DNA of 64,000 bases from Paraescarpia echinospica (lineage: Eukaryota > Annelida > Polychaeta > Sabellida > Siboglinidae): positions 27,619,319 through 27,683,318 of the forward strand of contig CM034541.1 in NCBI GenBank assembly GCA_020002185.1, in the 5' to 3' direction. The notes beneath the pieces are model-generated. The model saw only the letters and a program-made list of their open reading frames with translations, had not been told where the DNA came from and made no database searches. Below are positions 23,251 through 37,290 of the stretch, in pieces (within the stretch, counting starts at the first letter, position 1; each line of letters begins with the position of its first letter). The position numbers and the translations under genes are program-made.

Positions 23251-25190
23251 GACGAAGTTGTACTATATTTTGGGTTAATGGATAGTGGAATTCAATAAAA
23301 CATTGATACAAGGTACCAATTTCAAAATGTATTCATCCCACACATAATAACAAAACTATTAATATACAACATTTCTAAAGGAAGGCTCGTCAGCCTCCTA
23401 CACACTTATTCTATAACGGGAATTCCCGGGAACATAAACATGACCTCCATCTTACCACTCATCCGTTTACGGTGACGTTCTATCACACTCTCTAATACAA
23501 AAAAATAATAAAGCAAAGACCCTCTTCCGCTATCAACACTGTGAGGGTATAAGAATGCCGTTACATATCGAGTTCTCTATAAGATGCTCTTTCGTCATAT
23601 AATAAATATAACAGTACAATGTTCGCGTTCAACAATACCCTTGATCGACACAGCAGTCAACTCTACGATCCTCCGACGGTTCGCAACGTTCGGGTGTCAT
23701 TGCATTTCCGACCAACTGAATTTCTTTCTTCACGCGTGAATTTAGCCTGGCCTCGTATATCATCTAGGCGTTGGTTGTTCGCACGAACGAGCTTGAAGTA
23801 TAGCTGGCCGTCGCACCGATCCGACACTACAATAAATATGTAACTACAATAATAAAATATATTCATACTCGGCGGTATGTACTATACATCCTTCATAGTA
23901 TAGGTTATTCCAACAACCCAGACATAAACATACTACCTATATATCTCTATGTCCAACATATACATATCATAGCAAAATATTCAATATGTCTTCATAAAAC
24001 AAAACCCACACCACAATTATAATAACTCTTAACAACCTATATATCCGTGAAAATTATCCGTGACAATCATATTGCAACGTACGTTCGATCACCGTCACTA
24101 CATTACACAGCAACCTCAGAGCAGCGCGATGAATTGCGATCACGTATAAACTCCGCGACATCAATATTGTCGCTCTGACCCAGGTTCGTTTATTCTCGAC
24201 CACACCTTTTGACACATTTAATAATATCAAACCAGATAATCAAGACAATACTTATAATCTAACATCTACTCAGGTATACAGAGAACATGTATCTTTACAT
24301 ACATCCGGTGTTCTCTTCTATACTATACATGAACGCAAGATATTATCTTCAAAGCAACCGCTCGGAATGGCTTCGAGGTCTGGGTTTATAACCTCACTGT
24401 AATCATTTCTCGTTACAGAGAAGACCAGGTTACATCGTCCTGTCTGTGGATCACTCTGAACTGCAGTGTTCTATCCCTCCCCAAACTCAGTTAATCAACC
24501 ATATCTTTGAATCTGTCATGTGATCCCTGCTGATGCGGCAGCACACCATTGCAATAATTTCACCGCCCAATAGGTAATACAATAATTCAACATGTACATC
24601 ATAACTCTTTATTATATCGACATTCCTATACGCTATACAATTATCACCTCTAAATTTCCACACGTACCACAGTTATTATACATATACAGCTGCCTATCCT
24701 TTCTATGATTATTACACGTTAGATTCAACTTTCCTACCTGTCTCTCCTAACTATAATGTACAGTTTCCTCGGTCCTTTGAAATCTGACCCTATGCTACTT
24801 CCCCAGTGCGTTCACAGCCAGCCGTCAATAGCCGTACAGGGTAACCCCAACTGTAATCTTTCACATTCACTACCAACCTATGTTAAGTACTAAACCCCAC
24901 ATCGTGACAACTGTTTGGTAATAGACTTTGGCATTCGATCCATAATTAAATATCTGTATCGCTAGGTTCGTCGTAAGAATTAAAATCTAAATGGGCCCTC
25001 GACCAGTAAGGGTTCGCCTTAGCTTAAGTAGAAAGCGTAAGATTGTTAAAAATAAAAATGATGATTAAACAAAATTGTGTTAAAATATAAAACGAGTATA
25101 AATAATAATAGCAAACGTATAAGAAATCTATAAGATTCGAGTGTGTACATCAGGGAGCATACGTGAAGGCGGTGCAGGATGAGACGGATT
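23251..25190. other. Long gene-free stretch, possibly LTR or flank of a Gypsy remnant
   Basis: Nearly 2 kb of AT-rich sequence with many short AC/TA-rich runs and no credible coding frame. It lies 3' (in minus-strand sense) of the Gypsy integrase fragment, so an LTR or untranslated region is possible, but no paired direct repeat or primer-binding site could be identified by eye. Confidence 0.4.
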
Positions 25191-25570
25191 TCAAGATTAA
25201 CTTAAGTTAGGTGTAGAGGCTAGACATGCCAGACACTGACCCATTTCTTCTTCTAGTTTGTCAATCCCTGGGAACCACACTTTGGATCGCAGCAGATTTT
25301 TGGTTTTCACTATGCCTTGGTGTCCGATGTGAGCCAACTGCACACAACGATGTCGAAGATCAGTAGGTACAATAATAGGATTGCCACATAGTAGAATACC
25401 GTCTTGGGACACACACAATTAATCACGTAGCCTGTATTGTGACTTAGCAGTACTAGTAGGATCATCACCAATTATTTCATGCCAGCGACCGTCTTGTAAG
25501 GCACGCATGACGTTGGTGAGCGTTCGGTCATTCTCTGTAGCATTGATTACCTGTAGAAATAACAGCGTTA
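25191..25570 (-). pseudogene. Ty3/Gypsy integrase HHCC-domain fragment
   Basis: On the minus strand 25418-25197 encodes LCVSQDGILLCGNPIIVPTD then HIGHQGIVKTKNLLRSKVWF and ends in a CLAC pair. This is the H-x3-H ... C-x2-C zinc-binding domain of Gypsy retrotransposon integrases. Upstream, after a stop at about 25419, 25430-25570 continues with sequence of the preceding linker (ALQDGRWHEI). The remainder of pol was not found. It differs from the Ginger-like gene at 15.9-18.3 kb, which has introns and another sequence. Confidence 0.75.
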
Positions 25571-25571
25571 A

Positions 25572-25769
25572 ATTATAGTTCCGCGTTCAATACGATCGTC
25601 CCGCAGAAAGTCTTCGACAAGCTGCGTCTTACGTTGGTAGATGTCTCCTTGTGTTATTGGATCCTTGACTTTCTTCTATTCCAATAACACAAGGAGACAT
25701 CTACCAACATAAGACGCAGCTTGTCGAAGACTTTCTGCGGGACGATCGTATTGAACGCGGAACTATAAT
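25572..25769. repeat. Near-perfect 90-bp inverted repeat made of LINE sequence
   Basis: 25572-25661 and 25680-25769 are reverse complements with a single mismatch (25632/25709) around an 18-base loop. Each arm encodes the same reverse-transcriptase block (YSSAFNTIVPQKVFDKLRL), the left arm on the plus strand and the right arm on the minus strand. The plus-strand arm continues a few residues further (WILDFLL) into the loop. Confidence 0.95.
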
Positions 25770-25893
25770 CTAAGACCAGGATACTTGTATACATGTTCGA
25801 ATATTTCAGATGGTGCAACACGAAGTGAAAGGCCAAGACAACAGCGTCAACAGTGGAACGGTGTTCTCTGTGGGCGAACTGGAGTGGATCCAT
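25654..25893 (-). pseudogene. LINE reverse-transcriptase fragment
   Basis: The minus strand encodes MDPLQFAHREHRSTVDAVVL and VLDYSSAFNTIVPQKVFDKL, a fingers/palm block of a Rex1/CR1-like LINE family common in chordates and other invertebrates. It ends at the loop of the 90-bp palindrome, beyond which the sequence is inverted. No catalytic box is present. Confidence 0.8.
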
Positions 25894-28455
25894 CGACTAT
25901 CTATCTACTGGATCCGAGGTGTATAACATTATATTGAATTATTTATTTTGTTGTATAGCTATAGCTAACTAAGACAATCCTTAGTGTGTGTTACTGATTC
26001 ACCGAAACGTAAAGAGCAAATGGGCGTACATGTTTAGTGCTCTTTCGCACTTTTAGTTTGGTTTTTGTCTCGAGTGTGGCGCCACTGGTCCAACCATGTC
26101 ATCAATGGATTTAATTACATTCTGGAACCACGTATTTAACAATAGTGTGACAAAGATAATATGTCCACCCACCCACCCACCCACCGACACACGCACACGC
26201 ACATCCACCGCCCCCCAACACTCACATGCACACGCAAGCATACAGGTGCGAATAGACGCACATTCAAGCACGCACAATTGATTCCCAATTTGAAATCTCC
26301 CCGTGATGTAGTAAAAAAATAATCTGTTTGACTGCACCACTCACGGCCACCTTTCCCAGCAACCCGTTATGGTATCTAGCCTTTCACACCTGCTTCATGC
26401 CGACACGCTTTCAGCATGTCGATACTCACGTCTGATTTATTGGTTGTTTGCTCAGCGCGGCTGGCGCGTTTTGTCTGCCCCCGCGCGATCACACACACAC
26501 ACACACAGATTCAGACGCAGAATCAATTTATTTGACCTATAAATACGATACATATACAACGAATAACGCAAGTAATAGATAAGGTCGGGAGACTCCCATT
26601 AAGATATATAATATCGCTAGCACAGGAGCCACCCCATAAATAGAAACAACAACAAAATTTACATGACACAAATCAGAATAGCATATGACTTGTTTTTATA
26701 GTTGATAAGTACTCAATGTATCAACATACATACATAATACAAGGACTTATTATATGTACTCGTGTACACATTGACGTACATATTGATACTTAGGTATACA
26801 TTTCAATATGTATTATGAATTACAAATCAAGCAATTATGAATACAATTGGATTCATAATTTAAAATATTTTTTTGTTTTTGTGTATGTTGAAAAACCATT
26901 ATATTAGTCAGGGAGCACGGATCCTATTTTTTATTTTGGACACCTCGTGCTATTTTGGTGGTCTTGTGTTTTTGTAAACATCAAAATCAGATTTTGCAGA
27001 ACAATATTCCAGATGGCAAACCTCTCAAAGCTTTTGGCCTGACTCTAAAAAATATCTCGGAATGAACGTATTTTCATAAGTTATATTTTCTAATGTGCAT
27101 AGTAGAAATAAAACATCAACGCTAAATTTTGTATCGAAATATGCGGAATAATGAGTACAATATCATTGCGATGTGTATAATTATGAGGAGGCTCGAGACG
27201 AAACTTTGAATAATATGTCGAAAAAATCCACTTCGGTTTCATCGTCGACATCACCAAAAATAACATACATACGTTCATGCATAACTAAAATCCACGATTA
27301 ATATATCGAAATAATCTCCATTGATTTATCTATTGGTCACTGAACAAAAAATAATAGCCCACCCCCAAAATTATTGTATCATGAAATACTTTTCGACTGG
27401 TCAGTCAAAAATGACTTCATGACATGCACCATTTCCACTTTCCTTGATGTAGTAAACATGATTTAAGAATGAGTATTGAAACATCATGTGCTAAGGAATA
27501 ATAGTGACATGTTTCATAACATTATTGAATTGATATGATTTTTTTTTACAAACGAACGATATACTATGCGTACAATGCACGAATTGTGCAAACATGTAAC
27601 GTAATCTTGGGTATACCTGTCAATGTTTACATAACTGCGGAGTACAAACAAGAATTACGAGAAGGGCTGCAAGAGTAGAAAACAGTATTTGAGAAACAGG
27701 TGTTGACGATTACCTTGGATAAGACAGAGATGATGCGGTTACAAATGAAAAATAGGGCTTAAACATGAATGTGGAGGTGAAGTAGATCAAGCATGCTGGT
27801 GGCTTTGTGTGCATTGACGGAATGGTTACCGATAGTGTGCGTTTGTAAGTACGAGTAAGGTGAAGGACGTGTACAAGACAATGCGAATGCAATGAGGAAG
27901 GCAGGAATATATCTCACAAAACATCTAAGATCGGGATAAGGGAAGCATCTAAGATCCTGCATAATGTCGGCAAGATATACCAATATGCGCTGGAGACGGT
28001 GGTGTTGACAGACCAACAATAATTGGGGAAGTGTTTGTCTGAGTAAAAATAAGTCCTGAGAATTACAGTCGCTAAAGGGTATAGTAGAATCTGTCTTTAA
28101 ATATTTGTTGCTTCCACTCTGTTTATTTTTTTTAGCTATTACGCTATGTAAATTGAACTTGTTCTGTGTTACGCTTGGTAACTAGGGGCGGGTGTAGTAC
28201 CTGGAATTGTCTGGCCGAAGACGCAGCCGATGTTACCGTCGAGTTCACCAGTAGATTTTGTTTTCAAACGTGAAGTTCAATTTCAAGAATGGCGTCTAAA
28301 TACCAGCACAACAAAAGAGTGTTTTGAATTTATGTCAAAAACACTACCGTCGTGTTTTCAATCTACGTTCAAGCCACAACTACTCTGTTTTGAACCGCAG
28401 AGTGTTTCGAATGTAGGGCCTACTACACTGGATGATATGCACTTAGGTACTTCGC
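25894..28455. other. Gene-free stretch with simple repeats
   Basis: Holds a CCCACCCA/ACACGCAC-rich run (26160-26245) and an (AC)n run (26491-26505). No coding frame was recognised. The 86-codon minus-strand frame at 27759-28019 and the 76-codon plus-strand frame at 28230-28460 resemble nothing I know. Confidence 0.4.
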
Positions 28456-28749
28456 ACTGATTGTCCCGGCCTTTCACATACCGGGTATGACCCAAGAAAC
28501 AATAGAAACACAGTTTGTATTTGTAGAGACCAATTACGTTCGATGCCGATGCACAAGGTAATGGTGATAATGGCTATTTTCTTAAGAAGTCTTAGGCCGA
28601 TTTATGGAAAGCAAAACCGGACACCATCACCTTGTGCATCGGCGTTCAACATAATTGTTAATTGGCCTCTATGAATATAAGCTTTGTGTCTATTTTTGTG
28701 CCTGTCGTTTTGAGTTTTACACGGCGTGTGAAAGGCTGAAACAATCAGT
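28456..28749. mobile_element. Foldback MITE with about 115-bp inverted arms
   Basis: The left end ACTGATTGTCCCGGCCTTTC and the right end, read on the minus strand as ACTGATTGTTTCAGCCTTTC, begin long imperfect inverted arms. These stay alignable through a block CGATGCACAAGGTRATGGTG at about 28545-28567 and 28629-28652. The arms occupy most of the 294 bp and there is no coding capacity. No clear target-site duplication was identified, so the superfamily is unassigned. Confidence 0.8.
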
Positions 28750-30183
28750 CTAGTATATTCAGCGGGGGCCAGGTGTGAATCAGCCGGTGTACGACATTCA
28801 AAACACTTTCACTTGTACCCACTACAGCAGTGGGTTTAATGGTTCGCCAGACACAAACTCATATTAAGACATCTTGTTGGTGTTGTTACTGGTAGCTTTT
28901 ACGATACAGAAGGTAGCGTTGTTTGTACCCGTTATACATTTGATAGGCCAGAAACGACATTCGAATATTTGTAAAACATTATAATTATAGTGACGGTGAG
29001 AGCTTTAGAATATAGCCAGTGTCATTGTAAACTGAGATTAAATCATACTAGAGCTAATTCCAGAAGGGCCAAGAAAGTCCACACGCACGCACGCACGCAC
29101 GCACGCACGCGTGTGTTTGTCCTTGAAAAAGCATTTTACAATCGATTTTTACTTGCCGTGCTGGTGGCACTACCAAACATGAACATGATATTCCGCTTAG
29201 TATCATCGTCATCGTCATCATCATCATCATCAAAAATCTGTGTTTTCTTCACCGAAATGTAATCTCTTACAAAGATTGGTCAGCCGTTACTACTGTGCGT
29301 TGTCCACTGCTCATTCTAAGCCGTTAAATAGTACTACGGTAGGATCCGTTGGACTAGAAGGGATGTATGCTTGTCATCTTATTATTTATATAAAGTATCT
29401 TATGAGTAACAACATATCATGAACTTCGTTCCCACTGGCGCGGGAACGAAGTTAATGTGGAAATGGAGTACTTCAGTCCGATTGGCATCATGGCCACACA
29501 AAAACTAGGGGACGAGCTGTATGCGTGGTTCATGAATGTGTGGTGTTCAACACTATTGTATAGTATTGTTCTACTGTGCAGCAGATAAATGAATAGAGAT
29601 TAATGTCATGTATTATCCATGGATACTGCCTATGTATGAAGGCAACTATGTTAAATAGTATGTGATGTCAACAACGAAACGGAAGTGGTTTTTTCGACTT
29701 ATTGTTCAATGTTTTGTCTCGGGCCTCCTCAAAATGAAACATATCATTATGATATTTCTTTTCATTATTCATTCTCATCATTTCGGATATCCTAATACAT
29801 AATTTTGCATTGTAGCTGAAGTTCTAAGAATATTTCTAAGAGCATTGAACAATATCCAAATGTGACAACACGGCCACTCAGAGACCCCATAGACCTGAAG
29901 TCCTATTTTCAGAATGAGACCAACTGATTTGAGAGGGTTGTTCTCCGGATTATTGTTCAGGAAGGTTTGAACTTTAAAAACAACAGGGCAACACAAAATA
30001 GCACGAGATGTTCATCTCGACCCCTGTACTCACCGCCTATATAGACTGTGGGTGTAATTTTTTGGTGAATGATAATACTTGGTGTATTGTTAACTGTCTC
30101 TACTAGGTTGTGTCTAATGCATTTTTGGCAAATTCATGTTTGACTTTGGACATACACAGAATATTTCTTTCACGCGGCTAGTG
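28750..30183. other. Gene-free stretch with microsatellites
   Basis: Includes a (CGCA)n run at about 29081-29110 and an (ATC)n run at about 29204-29232. No recognisable coding sequence. Confidence 0.5.
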
Positions 30184-30960
30184 CTAATGAATATCATAGA
30201 CATGTGTGTTGGGAATAACATTGAAGTAGTAGGGTAAAAGATTGTTGATTAATTTGTAAAACAAAATTAATTGTTGCATTTTATAAATGTCATCCAACTT
30301 TAACAACTGAAGTCTTTTTAAAATAGGTCTTGTGTGAGCATTATATTTACTTAAGGATATTATTCGTATTGCTTTTTTCTGTAATTTGAAAATTCGATGT
30401 GCCTGATGACCCCATAAAAGTAAGCCATAATTACTATGAGGGAGAATAAGAGCATTGTACATAATATATAATGTATTAAGTGGTAAAAAGTGTTTAAGTT
30501 TATTTAATGTTCCTACTGTTTTATATATTTTATTTGTTATTTTATTTGTACGACTCTGGCAGTTTAAATGGTCATTTATTGTAATACCTAAAATTGAAAT
30601 CATTTACACATTCAATGCATGCCCCATATATTTGTAACACATGGTATTCTACTTTCTTTTGAGGCATATGAAAAATCGTGAATTTATGCTTTTTTGGCAC
30701 TTAGTGACAGTCAGTTTATTAGCTTTCAACCAATTGCTAATCTTTGTTAGTTCTTTGTTAATATTTTCACTTCGCATTTGGCCTTCTGAATCGTTAAATG
30801 TTTTTAGTATACTAGTAAGGGTGGTGTCGTCAGCTTACGTTATGAATTTGAAAAGGTCATTAGAAAGTGCTATGTCATTTAGGTATATAATAAATAAAAG
30901 TGGCCCTAAAATTTAACCTTGTGGAACACCAGTGTTGATGACTGTTCCCTTAGACATACA
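30184..30960 (-). pseudogene. LINE 3' fragment with stop codon in the catalytic box
   Basis: On the minus strand from about 30930 the frame reads GVPQG, a stop, then ILGPLLFIIYLNDIAL. The catalytic box follows as stop-ADDTTL, because the codon for its Tyr is TAA (30835-30837). 30603-30184 keeps the thumb and C-terminal domain (ISILGITINDHLNCQ, LQKKAIRIISLSKYN). 5' truncation lies near 30960. The jockey/CR1-like sequence is inactive through at least three nonsense or frame changes. Confidence 0.8.
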
Positions 30961-32190
30961 TTAGAGACCATTAGCTAACGCAACTAAGCGCCGCGACCGT
31001 ACGCCAAATCTGAACGCGACTTCAAATTTGAAGTAAACCGCAAATCCCGCGTCGACGCATAATAAAACACCATTAGCTAAGCGCGCAGTGAGCGGTTTTA
31101 CGATCGGCTCCAGCAGGTACTTCTTTCTCATATGTAGTGATTTTCTATGGGTTATTAAGCGTAAAATGCATGTACGAAATATATAGATATATGCATCAAT
31201 GTGTTAACGGAACAATTAAACCTTTATCGCAATCGATAATCGCAGGGAGGTAGAATTTAGGACGCAAGAACGACAAACGCGAACCCCAATGCAATCATTC
31301 CGGCTCGTATACGATTAGGCTAAGCAAACAAAAAGTGTATTTCGAATCCTGTTATGCAATAACATAGCGTAATCGTGATGTTTGTATACCACAGCGTGGG
31401 GTACTATAATGGGCAATATTTTCTGTAATTGGTGTAAGGTATTAGGGGACATCCATAAAATATATCAAGCTTAGGTGTGGCGGGTGTATGTGACGAAACG
31501 TTACATGGGATGGGAGGGGTGTCGGGGTAATTGTTACGTTACCATTTATAAAATGGTTACAATGTTTTTTTAATTAAATATGAACGTATGAACATTTATA
31601 CAGATGAGTAAACTTGGGCGTGGACGTGCACTGAGAGGGTTCTGACCTCACCTGACTGAGACACCGACGTTCTAACAACTCTTACACAATATTACATTTA
31701 GATTGTCTTATTTGACATGATTTATATGTTCCATTTCCATGTGCTCTTATACCTGCACCCCCGTTGTGTGCCGCCATCTATATATATATATAAGGCACAC
31801 CATTTTGTATAAGAAACAGTAATTCATTGTGTCTAGCCTTAACCCTGCGAATGGCGTGTCTTGGTTGAACACTGCATCGCCAACACTCCTTACGACTCAT
31901 ACGCTCAGGGATGGATGCGCATGCTAGTTGGATTTTTAGTCGTGTATTAAAGCTTGTATGGATACGACTTCCATTGCGAATCATTTACCGCTGCAGTTGC
32001 AAAGTGTGGATTAGGTTACCCGGGAAATATACACGATTTGACGTTTACCCAACATGGTTGTCGATTGTTAACCGCGTCTGACAACAGGATTTATTCGCTT
32101 CTGCGACGGTGAGTAAACGTAGCCCACGTATGACCAAATTAGAACAGATCAGGTGATCAGTGCGCATGGTGGTTCTTATGGATTAATTTT
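30961..32190. other. No recognisable gene
   Basis: A GC-richer stretch at 30980-31110 contains CCATTAGCTAA twice in direct orientation (about 30969 and 31070). A short (TA)n lies at 31779-31792. The 68-codon minus-strand frame at 31778-31984 is not recognised. Confidence 0.4.
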
Positions 32191-32194
32191 TTAC

Positions 32195-32575
32195 ATGTTG
32201 GGCTAGACTAATCTGGAATGAATTCAGTGATGTACTTGATACAATGCTTGGAGGTAGAGAATTTCACTCTTTTATTGTGACTGGAAAAAAGCTGTTTCCA
32301 AATATGTTTGTCGAGTGCCTAATTTGTACTAACTGTTTATTATGTTTACGTGAGCATCTGGTGTTGCGTTTGATGTATTGATCTAGTTGGACATCTATGA
32401 GGTTATGTTCCATTTTATATAATATGCTAAGTCTTTGGGTTTTTCTTCAACAAGGAGTTGTGTTACCGTTCCTGGCTCTCCAGAATAGTTGTTCTTACAA
32501 AATATGGCGGCTTTTCTCTGGGTTCTTTCTATGAGTTTGATATTCCTTAGGCAATATGGATCCCTTGATGCTGAC
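32195..32575 (-). pseudogene. LINE C-terminal fragment
   Basis: A minus-strand translation not captured by a long open frame shows RLSILYKMEHNLIDVQLDQY, HNKQLVQIRHSTNIFGNSFF and then TIKE, a TGA stop in place of the usual Trp, and NSLPPSIVS. This is the conserved C-terminal end of CR1/jockey-like LINE polymerases. Only the 3' end of the element remains, with several stops. Confidence 0.7.
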
Positions 32576-35500
32576 GCATATTAAACACATGTATATATAT
32601 ATTGCAAGAAATTATTATGAAGTCACAGTCATGCATAGAATTCCTAAGATTAGTTTACACATGCACTCTTTTAATTATCATGAGCATTCAGTCCTTAACT
32701 TAAATAATAGTCCAGATAAAAGAAGAAGAAGAATGGCGTTACCATACTAGACGTCTGGCGCCGGCATTACAAGTTATAACACAGTCACTGTGGAGCCACG
32801 ACATAGACACTGCAGGACACTAAGGCACAATCAGCACAGTATAACCGGTCAACCCCTGCCCAGGCGCCTCCAGTGTACGAAAACCGGCACTGATCTTTTA
32901 ATGTCGACAGACGACTGCTCCTGTTTGACTGACCCAGTTTCCTTTATTAGTCACGAACCTAGACAAGCTAAGTCTCTATGAAGTGTCGTTGGCGCTGAAT
33001 CATCTCTGTTGTGTGCTTCGTCGTTCACAAAGTTTTTACTTGGAGGATTTCTGTCCTGATGGAGTCTTTCCCAAAAATCCAAACAGCGCGGCATGTTTAG
33101 ATATGTTGAATGCACAATTGATAACGTCTCGTTTTGATTTATCAAAAGGGCATTACCTTATGTACGTTCTTAGCGTTTTTCGACGATACGCCGTTACTAT
33201 AACGCGTGCCCTTCTTGAGCGCCGCGGTTTCGATAACAATGTCAGGACAATACTTTTGTACTACTTAGCTTATTCCAAGGGCCAGGTTCGACGATCAGCT
33301 ATTGTGAATACTGCTGTAAAATGTGATATTTTTGTCCATAAAACTTGGCGGTCACCAAAAAACAACGCATGATAGCGTGGTCTTGTCATGACGATCGCGA
33401 CGATAGGCTGTTCCATTGTTCGCCACCCGGTCGAACATGTGACAAAATTTAACCAACACCAGTGCTTGGTCTAGTCTGACAATGCGACCCATGTTGTGTC
33501 TGAGAAGAACTTATTTGGCTCAAACTGTTGTTACCATTTTCTCTCTTAGTTTGCTTTACCATTCCGGTGCTGTTTTCTAGACCCGTCATCTAATTGCATG
33601 ACGTATACATAAAGCAGACCCAACAGCATGTCAAACTGGCGTTCTGGAGAATAAATCGCATTTCCGGTATATTGGAATAATACATCAATACTAATTAACT
33701 AAACACAAGTGTCCTGAATAAAACTCATTTCAATAGTAAGTACCGCGTCGCTACAATAAATCAATATATTACATACATACATACATACGTACACACACAC
33801 ACACACGCACGCGCGCGCGCACACACACGCACACTTACACAGCCAGAATTAACAAGATTGTTAGCTAACGTATCCATTCGTTGAACGTCTAATGTGATAG
33901 TGAGCATTTACTCATATACAACCGACACTGTTGTTTTTCTTATGCAAACTTGTACTCTTTGGTTCTATGACCTATCAACATATTTTCAAGTAAACGTGTA
34001 AAGATATCCATAGGCAAACAATATAGAAAAAAAAATGTGGTCTACCTTCAATCTTCGAGCCTGTAATGTTGTTAAACCACATTCTGTTACGTTTAGGCAT
34101 TTTTCGTGACTTAGATATCTCAGTTCAGGAGATTGATGCTAAAGAGGAGAATGCGTGAAACATTATCGAAACGACAGCCGCAATTAGTATTAATACATAC
34201 ATAAACAATATATATACGCTGTTTCGACTATGTTCCTATATTCCTCTTAGAAATATCCCTCGCAACACTACCGACCATAACTACACAGGTAAATTGGTTA
34301 TTTAGGTCATTGGCGTTTGTTGGTAACCATATCCCAGGCTGCTTCTGTGTTTATCTAGTCTAGTTTATAAGGAAACTTGAAGAATCCTGCAACAGACTCC
34401 AACTACAGACCTCCAACACAAATACTCCCAAACACCTGTTCCTTGCGAACACAGACAGTAACAGGAAGGAACATCACCACTGTATCACTCAATTAATCAA
34501 TTTACACATCACGATCACCTCCACCGAAGTTGAGTGATGGCAAAAAAAGGAGCTGATAAACAAACAATCACTCAATACGAAGATCATATGCAGACTTCCA
34601 GGCGTAGATGCCAAGTCCTGCGGTATACCCGCAAGTTTCGCGCATTTTATGTAACGGAATTACCTCGATAGCAATTCCTGGCCGTTCTGCGCGTTTCGTA
34701 GAGGATTTTTTATTACGCGATACGACCCGTGTGAATAACATAGCATAAGTTCAAAGCATGCCAGAAGAGGTACTTTCGTGAATAGTCTACCTTCACATAG
34801 TCAACTGCGCCAAAACCTCGCGTAATTCCGATCAGTATAATTGCGCGACAAGCTCCTTTGAGCGTGCGCGACAAACCAGCGGAAGTACGTGCACGAATAA
34901 TACGGGTTCGTTTGCGATCTTACGGATTTATATTATCAGTCATACATACGCTATATACACGTCGTACACATGTCGTACACATGCCGTACACATGTCGTAC
35001 AGTTAAAGGTTGTCACGAGTGGTTAGCAGACGTATGACGGTTACATCACCAATGATTGATTGTGCGACTCTGCGACAACATGAAATGTCAGCGTCACGGA
35101 TGACAGGCCGATCCCGTGGAAATTGACCCATAGTAGGGATGAACCGGAAACTGGTGTCAGTCTGTCATTTTGATCGACCTGAAATGAAAAAATGTCGTCT
35201 GCTTCCGCCTACACTCCAAACATTTAGGTCAATTAGACCAATCCTCGACCAATTTATAAAAACACATCCTGTACGTCGTTCGACCGTTTCTCAAAATACA
35301 CTACACCACTGCGATCTAATTACGTCGTACGGAACTATTATAATTACTATTAATTGGTATTGATTCGTGTTAGCTAGTTGTTAGGTTTTTAACTAGTTGT
35401 TAAATAGTTTGTTACCAGTTAATGCCAGTTTGTGACTAAGTCAGCGACAGTTTAGTGTTGTTACTTTTGTGTTAAATAATATTAGTTAGTGTACATTACT

Positions 35501-36450
35501 AATAGTTTGTGTGATTCTACTATGTTGATGTTATTAGATAACGTCAAATATTGTTTGTTTGTTTGTTTGTTGGTTGGTTGCTTGGTTGGTTGGTTACCTA
35601 TTCAGGCAGTTAGTTAGTATGAGAAATGTTAGTTGTGTTAACTGATGCATTGTTATATAGATATATCATTAATACAGAGTTAATTTAATCGTGAAGAGAC
35701 TCTACGTTAGCAGCAGACACCATTGCAGTTTTAAAACACTGCACTAGAAACTTTCAAAAACGACTTTGTACCTAACTTTCCAAAAAGGAACGTTAGATAC
35801 CAGCGATATCATCACATAGAACTCAATCGACGACATATGGTAGTTTGGAAAAAACAGGATTGGGATGTTTTATTCGACGGCAACACGTCAACGGGAATAG
35901 CAAGTAGAGCCGTCGTCATACGCTTCTCAGAAACGACTTTGTATTTGTAAAGGATTGTAATTTAATTGCTATCACGTTTAACTGTGACGTCGTGATTTTA
36001 AATAGTCTCACAATAAAATAGTCACTCCGGAAGATTCTCACGTTCTTTGTATTGCACATATCGTGCCTTTATTTATATTGCCAGACTGCGTACACGGTCT
36101 AATTCCATCGTCCTATTTCGGTCTACAACGCGTGTTTGTTAAGTACAAAATAACTGTCGGAAGAATGACGTTGATGGGGCGTTTACCCCCTGTCTACCCG
36201 CAGGTGCATTTCACCGCAGGTGGAGGTAGTTGACCCGAATGTTATGATGACCCAATGTGTGTGCGTGTGTGTATGTGTGCGTGCGTGCGTGCGTGCGTGT
36301 GTGCTGACGTGTGAATAATCGTATAGTAGCCTACGTGTTCTTCCTCCAAATCTACAAAACATATGGGAAAATTCCAGAAGAGTAAAGACATGCGGAAATT
36401 GGCGTCAGTACATATATATGTCTGAGATATAATAATTATGCCAATTTTGT

Positions 36451-36451
<1 letters not shown>

Positions 36452-36519
<68 letters not shown>

Positions 36520-36539
36520 TATATATATATATATATATA
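36452..36539. repeat. (CA)n followed by (TA)n microsatellite
   Basis: About 32 CA units followed by about 11 TA units after a short interruption. It generates a spurious Thr-His open frame. Confidence 0.95.
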
Positions 36540-37172
36540 CCAATACAATCAGTAATAACAAATAGCATAAAGAACTTAGCACAAAGGGATAAAGGACTAG
36601 TCACAGGAGGGGTACTTTGAGACAGCTTGTCTCAATGTGCCTCACCATGACCAATCTTGCACATGTTACCCTAGCTAGCATTCATGTTTGTTTTATGAAG
36701 ATCATTATACACAATATACAGACTGATTCCATGGTGTCAATTTACCATAACAGCCACTGATGGTTTAGCTATTACTTGACATATCAATCAAATTATTGAA
36801 TATTCAAAAAACTCACTTCGGATGTGAAAAATTGACAAAATTCAAAGGACTCCCTCAGGAAATATGGCTTCCATTTGCAACTGAGATGTATGACTGCTGG
36901 GCAGTTTCTCTCCCATTCACCAGGTGGAGGGCTCAATCGTGATGTAAATTCTAGGCAAAATAGTTATGTCTCAAGGTGCCCTGTGTCTCAAGGTGCCCCA
37001 TGTTCTCTTATATAATAATATATAGTGCATGAAACAGATCATCGCATACTAATTCAAACTGTTACAATAAGTTCAATAGTAGGTTTGTACCAAATTGCAT
37101 TATTAAAAATGTAATGTTTAAAAACAATTAATATTACCCAAAGATGCGGCCAATATGAGCATGCATGTGAAC

Positions 37173-37290
<118 letters not shown>

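Noticed and set aside
32983..33372. 129-codon ORF
   Set aside because: No recognisable family, no splice or promoter context, and an antisense frame of similar quality overlaps it; chance cannot be excluded.
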